From Acinetobacter kanungonis (GTDB lineage Bacteria > Pseudomonadota > Gammaproteobacteria > Pseudomonadales > Moraxellaceae): 64,000 nucleotides of DNA. The stretch is from NCBI RefSeq assembly GCF_009939195.1, contig NZ_JAACKC010000001.1, positions 303,665 to 367,664 on the forward strand, given 5' to 3'. The position numbers were made by a program, and so were the translations under genes. The notes below the pieces were generated by a model. It did no database searches, had not been told where the DNA came from, and saw nothing but the letters and a program-made list of their open reading frames with translations. Of this stretch, positions 1 to 9,129 are shown piece by piece (position 1 is the first letter of the stretch; each line of letters begins with the position of its first letter).

Positions 1-174
1 CGTATTGATAACATGCACAGATTGTACAACTCCGACTGCGAAAAAGCACATTCTAATTATGGTTCACAAAACTATTCACCTGCACCAGACATTACCTGCT
101 ATCAAAATCTGAAAAAGTGTTATCGATACGGCAAAGGTGTAGACGACTACTGGACCAATAAAGAATTCAATTAA
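1..174 (+). CDS. C-terminal end of an unknown protein (partial)
   Basis: An open frame enters from the left edge and ends in TAA at 172-174, giving 57 residues of a C-terminus. It contains three cysteines and many Tyr and Asn residues, ending in DDYWTNKEFN. The spacing of Cys, Tyr and Lys looks like a small secreted or lipoprotein tail, but I do not recognise a family. The next gene starts 26 bases downstream on the same strand, so the two are probably co-transcribed. The start lies outside the window. Confidence 0.5.
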   Translation, partial: RIDNMHRLYNSDCEKAHSNYGSQNYSPAPDITCYQNLKKCYRYGKGVDDYWTNKEFN

Positions 175-200
175 AAGAAGAACAAGTCGAGATATTCTGC

Positions 201-1289
201 ATGGATACCTTAAAGCAAACAAAAATCTGGAAAATAAGATTAACCTCCATTCTATGGTTTACCTTGGGTGTCTTATTTTTAATTAGCCTTCCGCTGGTAC
301 TGAATATCTCCGTTTGGCTTTTCCCAATACTTATTATTATTTCACTCATTTTCGCCTGTCTGGTATTTATAATTCGCAAACTGTTTAAACATGAATGGAG
401 CTTTGCAACATTCATTAAAAACACCATTTTCTTTGGTTTTTTACTCACAATTCTTTGTGCGATGCCCATTCTTTATTTTGCAATACTCACGCAACTTCAC
501 CCGACGTTAATCCCTCAAGTCACCTTAACCAATGGTAAAAAGACCGTGATTTTTCAGGGCATGCAGCATGTAGGTAGTGAGGAATTTTATAAGTCAGTTG
601 TTTATGACCTTGAAGATGCGCTCTCTCGGGATTATGTCTTGCTCTATGAAGGCGTCAAACCGGGCACACCTGAATCTGAAAAGTGGTTCAATGCCATGTT
701 TGCTCAGGGGAAAAACCTTGCTGAAGGTTATCAATTAATGGGAAAAACCTGCGGTCTGAAATTTCAAGGCTCTTACTTTCAATTGTTTTCCAAAGATATG
801 GCTGAACAAACAGATCGCTTCATCAATGCAGATGTATCCACATTACAAATTAAACAAAGATATGATGAATTAGTGAGGAGTGATCCTGCTTTTGCTCAAG
901 CGATGCAGCAGCGCCAGCATAAAAAAGAGGAGTCCAGTGAAAATAGTGTACTCAATTCAATGATCAATGGAATCGCTCAAGGCAATGAAAAGCAGCAATT
1001 TATTACAGGCATTCTGTGTCGTGGTGTTATGACCATGAGCATGAATCAAGACAAAAAAGATGAAATGGATAAGCTGGTTTTAAATTATCGTAATGAAGCC
1101 TTAGCCAATTCGATTATGCAGCAACCGAATTCAAAGATTTTTATTACTTATGGTAATGCACATCTTCCTGGTACTTACCAAATTTTGAAAGAGAAAGATC
1201 CAAACTGGAAAATTGCATCTGTGAAATGGATTAGAACCATCGACACGCCTAAAGAGTACCAAAAAGAACTCGACCTACTGGAAGAATAA
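201..1289 (+). CDS. TraB/GumN-like family membrane protein
   Basis: This 362-residue protein has about three hydrophobic helices in the first 105 residues and then a soluble domain. The soluble part begins with a strand and the motif GMQHVGS (about residues 120-126), has an acidic LLYEGVKPG segment near 150, and ends with TYGNAHLPG near residue 325. The paired GxxH and GNAHLPG motifs are typical of the TraB/PrgY/GumN (TIKI-like) fold, in which these His and Glu residues are thought to form a metalloprotease-like site. The N-terminal membrane anchor suggests that the domain faces the periplasm. The substrate is unknown. The family call is mine from motifs; activity is inference. Confidence 0.7.
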   Translation: MDTLKQTKIWKIRLTSILWFTLGVLFLISLPLVLNISVWLFPILIIISLIFACLVFIIRKLFKHEWSFATFIKNTIFFGFLLTILCAMPILYFAILTQLHPTLIPQVTLTNGKKTVIFQGMQHVGSEEFYKSVVYDLEDALSRDYVLLYEGVKPGTPESEKWFNAMFAQGKNLAEGYQLMGKTCGLKFQGSYFQLFSKDMAEQTDRFINADVSTLQIKQRYDELVRSDPAFAQAMQQRQHKKEESSENSVLNSMINGIAQGNEKQQFITGILCRGVMTMSMNQDKKDEMDKLVLNYRNEALANSIMQQPNSKIFITYGNAHLPGTYQILKEKDPNWKIASVKWIRTIDTPKEYQKELDLLEE

Positions 1290-1302
1290 CTAATACGAGG
1301 CG

Positions 1303-1866
1303 CTAGTGTTGCTTACTTGAACTTAAATAAGGATAAGGGTTCACCGCCCCTTGCCCAGATAGATAAACCCCATAATGCAAATGCGGGGTTGTGTTTTTCG
1401 CATTCCCCGTGTTTCCGACATAGCCCAACACGGCTCCTTGCTCGACCCAGTCTCCAACATCTATCTGCTGCGCATAAGCATCTAAATGTGCATAATAATG
1501 TCGGCTTAAATTTGGACCAATAACCCAAACCACTTTACCGCCCAGACTGTCTAAACCGACCTTTACCACTATACCTTGCGTAGTACTCAGTACAGCTGTG
1601 CCACGTTTAGCAAAAATATCGATACCTTCATGTTTACGCCCCTGTCCCCTTGCTGCACCCCATGTATCACTGATTTGCTTTGGCGTAATGCCTTCAACGG
1701 GCATAGGCAACTGCTGCGAAAGGTTTTGTCGTGCCAATTGAAATTGTAAGAGTGGATATTGCCAACTGGTCGATTCACCCGAGTTTGGCGGTTTACATGC
1801 CTGTAGCACTAAGCTGACTGCGAATATCAGAGAGATACGTTTAAACTTTTGATATTTGACTTTCAT
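1303..1866 (-). CDS. M23 peptidase lipoprotein (LytM domain)
   Basis: The 187-residue product begins with a lipoprotein signal peptide with lipobox LQAC (Cys24). A complete M23/LytM domain follows: HEGID (H79, D83) gives the HxxxD metal ligands, and HLHYG (H162, H164) gives the HxH. With all zinc ligands present it is probably an active peptidoglycan endopeptidase rather than a degenerate NlpD- or EnvC-like activator. It lacks a LysM domain, so it is shorter than NlpD. It would be anchored to the outer or inner membrane facing the periplasm. It converges on the TraB-like gene with only 13 bases between the stop codons. Confidence 0.88.
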   Translation of the reverse strand: MKVKYQKFKRISLIFAVSLVLQACKPPNSGESTSWQYPLLQFQLARQNLSQQLPMPVEGITPKQISDTWGAARGQGRKHEGIDIFAKRGTAVLSTTQGIVVKVGLDSLGGKVVWVIGPNLSRHYYAHLDAYAQQIDVGDWVEQGAVLGYVGNTGNAKNTTPHLHYGVYLSGQGAVNPYPYLSSSKQH

Positions 1867-2050
1867 TCTAATGTTTTTGCATTTTTATAATGGGCTCAAT
1901 TCTAACCATGAGCCATCCACTTCCCTATAGTGTTTTGGTTATTTAGGCACATTTTAAAAGCAGAAAAACTCACAAAAAAAGATGACGATTGCAGCTCTGA
2001 GACAAGCTGTTGAGTCACTCTAAAAATTGATGAAAATAAAAATTTTAAGC

Positions 2051-2084
2051 AAAAAAAAGCCTACAAATGAGTCAAGTAGGCTTT
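2051..2084 (-). terminator. Rho-independent terminator, leftward
   Basis: The stem AAAGCCTAC (2056-2064) pairs with GTAGGCTTT (2076-2084) across an 11-base loop. Reading leftward it ends in eight T residues (2058-2051). On the plus strand there is no T-run, so it acts on leftward transcripts. Confidence 0.8.
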
Positions 2085-2160
2085 AAAAAATTTAAAACAA
2101 GTCAGGGAACTATCAGCTTTAAATCTTGTGCTAATAGTGCCAAAGCTGTAGGTCATTTAC
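2051..2160 (-). ncRNA. Putative small RNA, antisense partner of the 43.6 kb RNA
   Basis: Read leftward, the stretch forms a hairpin with stem CAGCTTT/AAAGCTG (2142-2148 with 2114-2120), then a single-stranded stretch, then a terminator hairpin with eight T residues. This is the usual plan of a trans-acting sRNA. The RNA would carry GCUGAUAGUUCCCUGA (complement of 2102-2117), perfectly complementary to bases 43668-43683 of the other RNA; 12 of the 16 bases lie outside the 5' hairpin. A weak TTTAAA-17-TATTGT promoter can be drawn at 2187-2159. The 5' end is a guess, and it could instead be the trailer of the gene ending at 2438. Confidence 0.4.
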
Positions 2161-2437
2161 AATACTTTGGTTAAAGATATATTTAAAATATTTGTTAAAA
2201 AGTCCACTTTTTTGTAACACAGACAAATTTGCACAAAATGAGGGCAATATCCTTTATATTTTGTTAACACGCGCCATACAAGTATGATTAATTTTCAATC
2301 ACTTTACTTATCAAGTAGTACATGCTGATTCAGCTCTCATTCTTGTAATTGACCATAATGCATCCCCATAAAGAGCATGGAGATGGAGTTCTATACCGGC
2401 AAGATAACCGCCCTTCGCATATAGGCTTCATAGGCTA

Positions 2438-2878
2438 TTATTCCACTCGTATATTTTCCAGTTCATTCACTTGCACAACTCTGATGTTTTCAATTTTTTT
2501 CACACTATCAATCAAGATGACTTGATCTGAAAATGTATCAAAGATATACCACTTTTTTGCATCATCTTTTAACGATGCAACAGGTAAATGAGATGCCATC
2601 TTTTTTTGATAAGCACTATAACCATTCAAAAACGGAACGACAAAAAAGATTAATAATATTGAAATTAACCGACCCAAATATTTAAAGTACATTAAGCCAA
2701 ATAATGCCAACAAACCAATGAGATAAGACAGGACTTGTAGCCACTCCCGATTATCTCTCCAAATTAATAAAATTAAGATCGCAATTAAAACACCACATCC
2801 AATCAAGAAAGTACGATGCTGTTTGCCTTTCGGCTTTGAATCTGAAAAGAAGATTTCTTGTAAAAACATTAATGCCAA
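2438..2878 (-). CDS. Membrane protein, C-terminal part of a probably split gene
   Basis: This is a 146-residue frame from a TTG (2876-2878), with two or three hydrophobic helices between residues 25 and 90 and a soluble basic/acidic tail. I do not recognise the family. It overlaps the 3' end of the 68-residue upstream frame by 10 bases in a different phase. No ATG or Shine-Dalgarno site supports an independent start, and the frame runs back to a stop at 2897-2899 with plausible residues in between. I infer that this and the 2869-3075 frame were one gene of about 210 codons broken by a single-base shift, although translational coupling of two real genes is possible. Confidence 0.5.
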   Translation of the reverse strand: MALMFLQEIFFSDSKPKGKQHRTFLIGCGVLIAILILLIWRDNREWLQVLSYLIGLLALFGLMYFKYLGRLISILLIFFVVPFLNGYSAYQKKMASHLPVASLKDDAKKWYIFDTFSDQVILIDSVKKIENIRVVQVNELENIRVE

Positions 2879-3075
2879 GATAAATCTGCACCCAGCCTAA
2901 TATTAGAAATTAAAAGTTCTTTGGTTGTCAGCAGATTGATAAGCCAGTCTGCTTTTAAGCCCACCACATAATAGCCGTAGTAATAACTCACACCTGTAAT
3001 AAAAAGAAATGCCGTTTCCAAACCAATGATCTGTGCTGCCCCGAGTCCTAGCTGATCTAATTTATCTTTAATCAT
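2869..3075 (-). CDS. Membrane protein, N-terminal part of a probably split gene
   Basis: A 68-residue frame starts at ATG 3075. It has a short polar N-terminus and one hydrophobic stretch (about residues 20-42, rich in Tyr) followed by LKADWLINLLTTKELL. It then ends abruptly with RLGADLSWH. The last residues do not look like a natural end, and the next frame takes over at the same place. I read it as the amino-terminal piece of a membrane protein continued by 2438-2878. No function is assigned. A sequencing error, a strain-specific frameshift, or real overlapping genes would all fit. Confidence 0.5.
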   Translation of the reverse strand: MIKDKLDQLGLGAAQIIGLETAFLFITGVSYYYGYYVVGLKADWLINLLTTKELLISNIRLGADLSWH

Positions 3076-3338
3076 GTTTTATCCTTATTTTTCCTTTGGA
3101 AATTTTTATGCACGGATCAAATTTGAATACTTAAATAGCAAGATGTTTAGAGTTAGTTATTCTTAAGTGCTTATAACATTTGAGGAAAATTAGTTTCGAA
3201 GAATACTTTACTATATCAAACACATAAAAAATCATATTTTGATTCACGATTCCAAAATAGAATAACTCGGTCAGAATGCAATAATTAGATAAATTACGCT
3301 TTAACGCTAACAGGCTAAATCAACATTAACTTTAAGAT

Positions 3339-3677
3339 TTAATCGAGCTTTGACAGACAGCTGACATAATACTTATTTGCAAACTGGTTCAGTTGAGTCT
3401 CCTGCGACATGGGTTTGGCATAAGTCGGCTGTGCATAGGCATCACGAATTACATAATCAACCAGTTGACGCATTTCGTCATTGGGATGATCTTTATATCT
3501 CGTGGCATTGGCTTGCAGTAATTTGGTTTCAGCTATACCCGCCTGCTTTTGCTTCATGATGGAACTTGCCATGTCCAAAAACTGTTTACACCCATTATCA
3601 AAGTAAGCATCTGACTCCCCTGCATACAGAGAATATGAACTCATAGATAACAAGCTAAGCAGTAATATTTTTTTCAT
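3339..3677 (-). CDS. Small secreted protein of unknown function
   Basis: The 112-residue product has a clean signal peptide (MKKILLLSLLSMSSYSLYAG, probable cleavage near Ala19) and a mature helical domain of about 93 residues with two cysteines, one near each end, which could form a disulfide in the periplasm. The start is supported by AAGGAAATAAAC just upstream. I do not recognise the family. It stands alone between AT-rich gaps. Confidence 0.65.
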   Translation of the reverse strand: MKKILLLSLLSMSSYSLYAGESDAYFDNGCKQFLDMASSIMKQKQAGIAETKLLQANATRYKDHPNDEMRQLVDYVIRDAYAQPTYAKPMSQETQLNQFANKYYVSCLSKLD

Positions 3678-4295
3678 GTTTATTTCCTTTTTCTTATCTA
3701 TAGCAATATACGTTTAATTCATTGAGCAGCATTTAGAACAAGCGTTTAACCATTCCCAAAGAGATTATTTTAAAAATCTAAAATGCCTTCAAAATTTGCT
3801 CTTTAACTCTTTCTTAATTTAGAGATACAGGACATTGACATAACCAAGTCTACAACGCTTTTTTCATTACATCCGCCAAGCCAAGACTTTATATTCTCTG
3901 CATATATCGCTTAAAAAGCATACTGTAATATTCATGTTTTTGCATACTCAATTACATTTTTAATTTAAGCCTCTTTTAAAAAAGTGTACTCAATCCTCAT
4001 CATCAGATTTGCTCTTAAACATTAATCTGTATTTAGTTATCCTCTAAAATCTTCTAGTGCAAGATAAATTGAGATGATTTTCAAGCATCTCTTTAGAAGG
4101 CTAAGGCAGTAGTTTTAAGCGCTAAAACGTGTATCAACAATAAAATTGAGGAGCATCAGTCGAAATCTGATATAGTAGCCTACATCTTATGGACTTTTTC
4201 TTTACCCTTCCCGACCTACTCCCACTTATTCGGGTAACCAAACGGGCAACACAAGCAAGTCCAAACAAATTTTTTAAATTTTCTAGTAGGTTAAA
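3678..4295. other. 618-base non-coding gap
   Basis: This is a long AT-rich stretch with no credible protein frame on either strand. It must hold the promoters of the secreted-protein gene (leftward) and of rluE (rightward). I see no clear operator, repeat or RNA structure. Confidence 0.5.
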
Positions 4296-5084
4296 GTGAA
4301 AATAGTCATTCTTAACAAGCCTTATGACGTTCTCTCTCAGTTTCGTAAAGACGAAGCGCACATGACAATGTCTGACTTTGTAGATGATCCGTCATTGCGT
4401 TTGGCTGGTCGTCTCGATATGGACTCTGAAGGCTTAGTTTTCTTAACTGACCACGGTGGTCTAAATCAATACATCACCAACCCTGCAAACAAAAAGTACA
4501 AAACATATTTAGTACAGCTTGATGGCGATGTGACTGAAGAAGCGTTAGAACAGCTTCGTAACGGTATTGAATTAAAAGATGGTATGACTTTGCCAGCGAA
4601 AGCCATCAAAGTTCAGCAACCTGAATGGTTATGGGAGCGTGATCCTCCTGTTCGTTACCGTGCTTCGGTTCCAACTTCTTGGGTTGAAATTTCAATTTGT
4701 GAAGGGCGTAACCGCCAAGTTCGTCGTATGACTGCTGCTGTTGGCTTCCCGACTTTACGTCTAATTCGTACTAAAATTGGCTCAATTGACTTGGTGCAAC
4801 TGGGTTTACAACCGGGCGAAACGAAAGAAATTGAACCTTTACTCTACCCTGACTTTAAAGATGTACCAGCGGAAGAGCCATATCGCTCTCGTTCGTATGT
4901 GAAAAAGCCAGGTGGTACAGGTGGTAAGCCAATGGTTCGCAAGAACAAAGATGGTTCTGTGAAAAAATCTGGTACTAAACGTATTTGGCAAATGGATGAA
5001 AGTGAGAAACCACGTCGTAAGACCAATGGTACAACGCGTCCAAATACCAAAGCGCCACGTGGTCGTGGACGTAGTGGTCGTTAA
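4296..5084 (+). CDS. rluE: 23S rRNA pseudouridine synthase RluE-like
   Basis: This RsuA/RluB/E/F-family enzyme has the catalytic motif GRLDMDSEGL with the nucleophilic Asp at residue 41, and the later EGRNRQVRRM motif (about residues 136-146) that closes the active site. It lacks an N-terminal S4 domain, as RluE does; RluE modifies U2457 of 23S rRNA. The C-terminal 65 residues are a low-complexity basic tail (Lys, Arg, Gly, Pro) ending GRGRSGR, likely an RNA-binding extension. Translation starts at GTG 4296; no better start is visible. The family is certain; the exact target base is inferred. Confidence 0.88.
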   Translation: MKIVILNKPYDVLSQFRKDEAHMTMSDFVDDPSLRLAGRLDMDSEGLVFLTDHGGLNQYITNPANKKYKTYLVQLDGDVTEEALEQLRNGIELKDGMTLPAKAIKVQQPEWLWERDPPVRYRASVPTSWVEISICEGRNRQVRRMTAAVGFPTLRLIRTKIGSIDLVQLGLQPGETKEIEPLLYPDFKDVPAEEPYRSRSYVKKPGGTGGKPMVRKNKDGSVKKSGTKRIWQMDESEKPRRKTNGTTRPNTKAPRGRGRSGR

Positions 5085-5097
5085 GATTTGATTTTTT

Positions 5098-5120
5098 AAA
5101 GCCCACGTCAGTGGGCTTTT
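5098..5120. terminator. Bidirectional terminator
   Basis: AAAGCCCAC (5098-5106) pairs with GTGGGCTTT (5111-5119) across GTCA. It lies between rluE and the convergent 5119-5790 gene, whose stop codon overlaps the T-run. Confidence 0.85.
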
Positions 5121-5790
5121 AGTCTATCTCAACTATATAAGTTTGACTTCCCTTAACATTTTTAATCATTATTTTCTTTGTTATCACAATTAGATCACCT
5201 AAAACATTTTCATATTCAAGATCAAGCTTATCCTTTAGTACTTCACTACCCTCAAAAATCCCTACTATTTCTTGATCCCAAACCATTTTTTCAACATTAT
5301 TTACAGCTATTTTTATAGGATTTGTAGATATTTCGCCCCATAAAATTTTCATATTAATAGCATCTCCTGTACCACGATTATGAATCTCACAATGTAAACG
5401 ATATTTATCTTCACCAATTCTTTGACACAGAAATCTATTAAACCCTAATAAAGGACGTACTTTAGATTTTTCTTCTTTACTTCGTTGATTTAAATGAGTA
5501 ACTACATTTTTTTGTTGATTAATACTTTCTCTCATCTCATCAATTTGCAATTTTAAAGCACTTTCTTGTTGTTCCAAAGCTCTCGTATTTTGATCTAGCT
5601 GCTTACCTTGTTGTATATATCCTAAAATCAGCCAAAAGAAAGCAATTGGTGCAAAAATACCTGCAAGAAAATCACCCAATTCATTTAATGATGTAGGCCA
5701 AGTATAGCCATTGCTTCGGCTAAATAGATAAATTCCCAATAACCAAATAAAGGTAACCAAAACACCGAAGATCAAACTTTTCTTATTCAT
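5119..5790 (-). CDS. Membrane protein with coiled coil, unknown function
   Basis: The protein of 223 residues has two N-terminal transmembrane helices, the second containing the motif LGDFLAGIFAPIAFFWLILG. A predicted coiled coil of about 50 residues follows (QQGKQLDQNTRALEQQES onward), then a beta-rich domain with CEIHNRGTGDAINM. I chose the ATG at 5790 because the longer frame (to 5856) would run back through the icd terminator hairpin. Proteins with the GDFLAGIFAPIAFFWL signature occur singly in many proteobacteria, but I know no function. It sits directly behind icd and converges on rluE. Confidence 0.65.
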   Translation of the reverse strand: MNKKSLIFGVLVTFIWLLGIYLFSRSNGYTWPTSLNELGDFLAGIFAPIAFFWLILGYIQQGKQLDQNTRALEQQESALKLQIDEMRESINQQKNVVTHLNQRSKEEKSKVRPLLGFNRFLCQRIGEDKYRLHCEIHNRGTGDAINMKILWGEISTNPIKIAVNNVEKMVWDQEIVGIFEGSEVLKDKLDLEYENVLGDLIVITKKIMIKNVKGSQTYIVEID

Positions 5791-5821
5791 ATTCTTAGCC
5801 AGTTCAAATATCTTGAAATAT

Positions 5822-5853
5822 AAAAAAAGCCGACGCATTTGCATCGGCTTTTT
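5822..5853 (-). terminator. Terminator of icd
   Basis: AAAAAGCCGA (5824-5833) pairs with TCGGCTTTTT (5844-5853). Read leftward it ends in a T-run at 5828-5822, 34 bases beyond the icd stop. Confidence 0.85.
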
Positions 5854-5886
5854 CACATCATCGACTAAAAGCCGATTTTGCTAAAC

Positions 5887-8118
5887 TTAAACAGTTTCAA
5901 GCGCAGCATTAAGTGTAGCACTTGGACGCATTACAGCATTTACTTTCGCTGGGTCTACAGCATAGTAACCACCGATGTCCGCAGCATTACCTTGAACAGC
6001 TGCAAGTTCTGCAACGATTTTATCTTCGTTTTCAGCAAGTACTTTTGCAAGTGGAGCAAATTTCGCTTTCAATGCAGCATCTTCGTCCTGAGCAGCCAAA
6101 GCTTCAGCCCAGTATTTAGCTAAGTAGTAGTGGCTACCACGGTTGTCTAACTCGCCAGTACGACGTGATGGAGACTTGTCGTTGTCAAGTAATTGACCAG
6201 TCGCTTGATCTAGAGTTTTAGCAAGAAGTTTCGCCTGAGCGTTGTCTTCTTTAATGCCTAACTCTTCTAAAGAAACCGCTAATGCAAGGAACTCACCTAA
6301 AGAATCCCAACGTAAGTGGTTTTCTTCTACAAGCTGTTGTACGTGTTTAGGCGCAGAACCACCAGCACCAGTTTCGTACATACCGCCACCTGCCATTAAC
6401 GGCACGATAGACAACATCTTCGCAGAAGTACCTAATTCCATAATTGGGAACAAGTCAGTGAGGTAGTCACGTAAGATGTTACCAGTTACAGAAATCGTGT
6501 CTAAACCACGCGCTACACGCTCAAGCGTATAACGCATTGCACGTACTTGTGACATGATTTGAATATCAAGACCAGCTGTATCGTGGTCTTTCAAGTACTT
6601 TTGTACTTTCTTGATCAATTCATTTTCATGTGGACGGTATGGGTCAAGCCAGAAGATTGCAGGCATACCAGAGTTACGTGCACGAGTTACTGCAAGTTTC
6701 ACCCAGTCACGAATCGGTGCATCTTTCACCTGACACATGCGCCAGATGTCACCTTGCTCTACATTTTGAGTCATTAACACTTCGCCAGTGTCAAGGTCAG
6801 TAATGTTTGCAATACCCGCTTCTGAAATTTCAAAAGTCTTGTCGTGTGAACCGTATTCTTCAGCTTTTTGCGCCATCAAACCTACGTTTGGCACAGTACC
6901 CATAGTTTTAGGGTCAAAGTTGCCATTCCACTTACAGAAATTGATCATTTCTTGGTAGATACGCGCAAATGTAGATTCTGGCATTACTGCTTTACAGTCG
7001 TACTGCTTACCATCAGCACCCCACATTTTACCGCCACTACGGATCATTGCAGGCATAGATGCGTCAACAATAATGTCGTTTGGTGAGTGGAAGTTTGTGA
7101 TGCCTTTAGCTGAATCCACCATTGCTAATGCAGGACGGTGTTCTTGACATGCATGTAAATCTTCGATGATTTCTTCACGTAAAGAAGTCGGTAATGTTTC
7201 GATCTTTTCATAAAGACCAGCCATACCGTTGTTTACGTTAATGCCTAGCTCATCAAATAATTTGCCATGCTTTTCAAATGCATCTTTATAATAAATCTTA
7301 ACGCAGTGACCAAATACGATTGGGTGCGATACTTTCATCATGGTTGCTTTAACGTGCAACGAGAACAGAATGCCAGCTTCACGACAATCTTCGAGTTGTT
7401 TCTCGTAGAAGTCACAAAGTGCTTTTTTGCTCATGAACATTGAATCGATAATTTCGCCATCTTGAAGCGCAACTTTTGGCTTAAGAACGATAGTTTCACC
7501 AGCGTTGGTGATCAATTCCATTTTCACGTTACGCGCGCGGTCAAGCGTCATTGATTTTTCGCCATGGTAGAAGTCACCTTCTTCCATGTGTGAAACGTGA
7601 GTTTGTGACCATTGCTTCCACTCGCTCATAGAGTGCGGGTGTTTTTTAGCGTAGTTCTTTACTGCAGCAGGCGCACGGCGGTCAGAGTTACCTTCACGTA
7701 AAACTGGGTTTACAGCAGAACCAAGGCACTTACCATAACGTGCTTTAATCTCTTTTTCTTCTTCAGTCGTAGGATTTTCTGGATAGTCAGGAATCGCAAA
7801 ACCTTTAGATTGAAGTTCCTTAATACATGCAGTTAACTGAGCAACTGAAGCACTAATGTTAGGAAGTTTGATGATATTCGTGTCAGGATCTTGTGTAAGA
7901 CGACCTAATTCTGCGAGGTTGTTTGGAACCTTCTGCTCGTCGCTTAAATAGTCAGCGAATTCTGCAAGCACACGCGACGCTACAGAAATATCACTTTTGG
8001 TGATCTCGATGCCAGCTGGCTTAGTAAAGGTTTCAATGATCGGCAGTAGCGAATAAGTCGCCAACAATGGCGCCTCATCAGTCAGTGTGTAAATGATGTT
8101 TGACTTTCCACCAGCCAT
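5887..8118 (-). CDS. icd: Monomeric NADP-dependent isocitrate dehydrogenase
   Basis: The 743-residue product starts [28 protein letters not shown] and has the length of the monomeric 80 kDa isocitrate dehydrogenase (Icd-II), about twice the size of the subunit of the dimeric type. It oxidises isocitrate to 2-oxoglutarate with NADP+ in the TCA cycle. Characteristic segments such as [20 protein letters not shown] and [20 protein letters not shown] are present. The ATG at 8118 is preceded by AAGGGG at good spacing. Acinetobacter and Psychrobacter often carry both types; no dimeric-type gene is visible here. Confidence 0.96.
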   Translation of the reverse strand: MAGGKSNIIYTLTDEAPLLATYSLLPIIETFTKPAGIEITKSDISVASRVLAEFADYLSDEQKVPNNLAELGRLTQDPDTNIIKLPNISASVAQLTACIKELQSKGFAIPDYPENPTTEEEKEIKARYGKCLGSAVNPVLREGNSDRRAPAAVKNYAKKHPHSMSEWKQWSQTHVSHMEEGDFYHGEKSMTLDRARNVKMELITNAGETIVLKPKVALQDGEIIDSMFMSKKALCDFYEKQLEDCREAGILFSLHVKATMMKVSHPIVFGHCVKIYYKDAFEKHGKLFDELGINVNNGMAGLYEKIETLPTSLREEIIEDLHACQEHRPALAMVDSAKGITNFHSPNDIIVDASMPAMIRSGGKMWGADGKQYDCKAVMPESTFARIYQEMINFCKWNGNFDPKTMGTVPNVGLMAQKAEEYGSHDKTFEISEAGIANITDLDTGEVLMTQNVEQGDIWRMCQVKDAPIRDWVKLAVTRARNSGMPAIFWLDPYRPHENELIKKVQKYLKDHDTAGLDIQIMSQVRAMRYTLERVARGLDTISVTGNILRDYLTDLFPIMELGTSAKMLSIVPLMAGGGMYETGAGGSAPKHVQQLVEENHLRWDSLGEFLALAVSLEELGIKEDNAQAKLLAKTLDQATGQLLDNDKSPSRRTGELDNRGSHYYLAKYWAEALAAQDEDAALKAKFAPLAKVLAENEDKIVAELAAVQGNAADIGGYYAVDPAKVNAVMRPSATLNAALETV

Positions 8119-8584
8119 ATATAGCCCCTTGTGTTAAATTGAGTTTTAGAGAACCAGACTTTTGGCCCAGTCCTACGAACCGATTGCTTAAATAAACCCT
8201 GAGAGTATCAGCCCTCAACGCTTTTCAGTCAACGATATATCTTGTGATAACGACATTTCGTAAGAAAATACCACTCGGTTTATGTGGTTTTTTTAAACAC
8301 TTTTTAAAGTCAATCATTTAGATTTCGTATAAATCATCAACAGTGCTCAAACCACCTGTAACCAAGCGCCCGATTGTAGCTTGTCTATATTAAATCCGAT
8401 ATATGACGATTGGATAACCGAATGAACTTATAAAGCATCCAATTTTGCCTTCAACCATGAATATTTGTTGATCTTTCAAATTTCCAAATTTTATTAAAAC
8501 TGCTTGATCCCACCCTATGATAATGCTAATTATGATTCATATTAAACAATATTATTTAAATAACGTATCAAAAAGGGAAATGTC
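8119..8584. other. 466-base divergent promoter gap
   Basis: The gap separates divergent icd and the thioesterase gene and must hold both promoters. I see no credible frame and no clear repeat or operator. Confidence 0.5.
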
Positions 8585-8998
8585 ATGGAAATCGCAAAAG
8601 GACATGCGCTGTTTAATAATGACCACGTGATGCAAGAACTGGGCGCGCGCTTGGTTGACTATAAAGATTGCTATGCCAAAGTAGAACTCTTGGTCGAAAA
8701 GCGACATACCCAAGGGCATGGCACTTGTCATGGTGGCATTATCTTCACCTTAGCCGATGGTGCTTTTGCCGTTGCCTGCAACACAGGTGACTACCCTGCC
8801 GTGGGACAGCACTGCAATATCAGCTACATTAAGCCTGGGAAAATTGGTGACATCCTTACTGCAACTGCGGAGTTACGCTCTCAAGCGGGCCGTTCGGAAT
8901 TCTATGACATCCAAGTGGTCAACCAAAAGCAAGAAACCATTGCGGAATTTAGAGGTGTGTCACGCATGCTGGTACCCGCCAAGAAAGAACTGTCATAA
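8585..8998 (+). CDS. PaaI-type hotdog thioesterase
   Basis: This 137-residue single-domain hotdog protein has the family motif HGTCHGGIIFTLADGAFA (about residues 46-63). The HGG turn and the following Asp form the thioesterase active site. The length and pattern match PaaI/PaaD acyl-CoA thioesterases, which release CoA from phenylacetyl-type thioesters during aromatic catabolism. No paa cluster is visible nearby, so the in vivo substrate is open. The ATG at 8585 follows AAAGGGAAATGTC. Confidence 0.82.
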   Translation: MEIAKGHALFNNDHVMQELGARLVDYKDCYAKVELLVEKRHTQGHGTCHGGIIFTLADGAFAVACNTGDYPAVGQHCNISYIKPGKIGDILTATAELRSQAGRSEFYDIQVVNQKQETIAEFRGVSRMLVPAKKELS

Positions 8999-9129
8999 AT
9001 ATGAGAACCATCTGAACTGATCTCAACAGCTTCAACACGACCTAGCTTCTTGTTTTGGTTACATATTGAAATGTTGAAATTTTATTGATTGTTTAAACTA
9101 AATCTTTTTTAAGCTTTAGGATCAATCAG

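Larger units (their letters stand above)
1867..2437. other. 571-base gap with a putative small RNA
   Basis: There is no credible protein gene here. The stretch is AT-rich. It holds a leftward Rho-independent terminator at 2051-2084 and, just upstream of it on the same strand, a putative small RNA (about 2051-2160) that carries a sequence complementary to another putative RNA at 43.6 kb. The rest (about 2160-2437) shows only AT-rich DNA that could hold promoters. Confidence 0.5.

Noticed and set aside
5791..5856. N-terminal extension of the coiled-coil membrane protein
   Set aside because: It would be encoded across the icd terminator hairpin.
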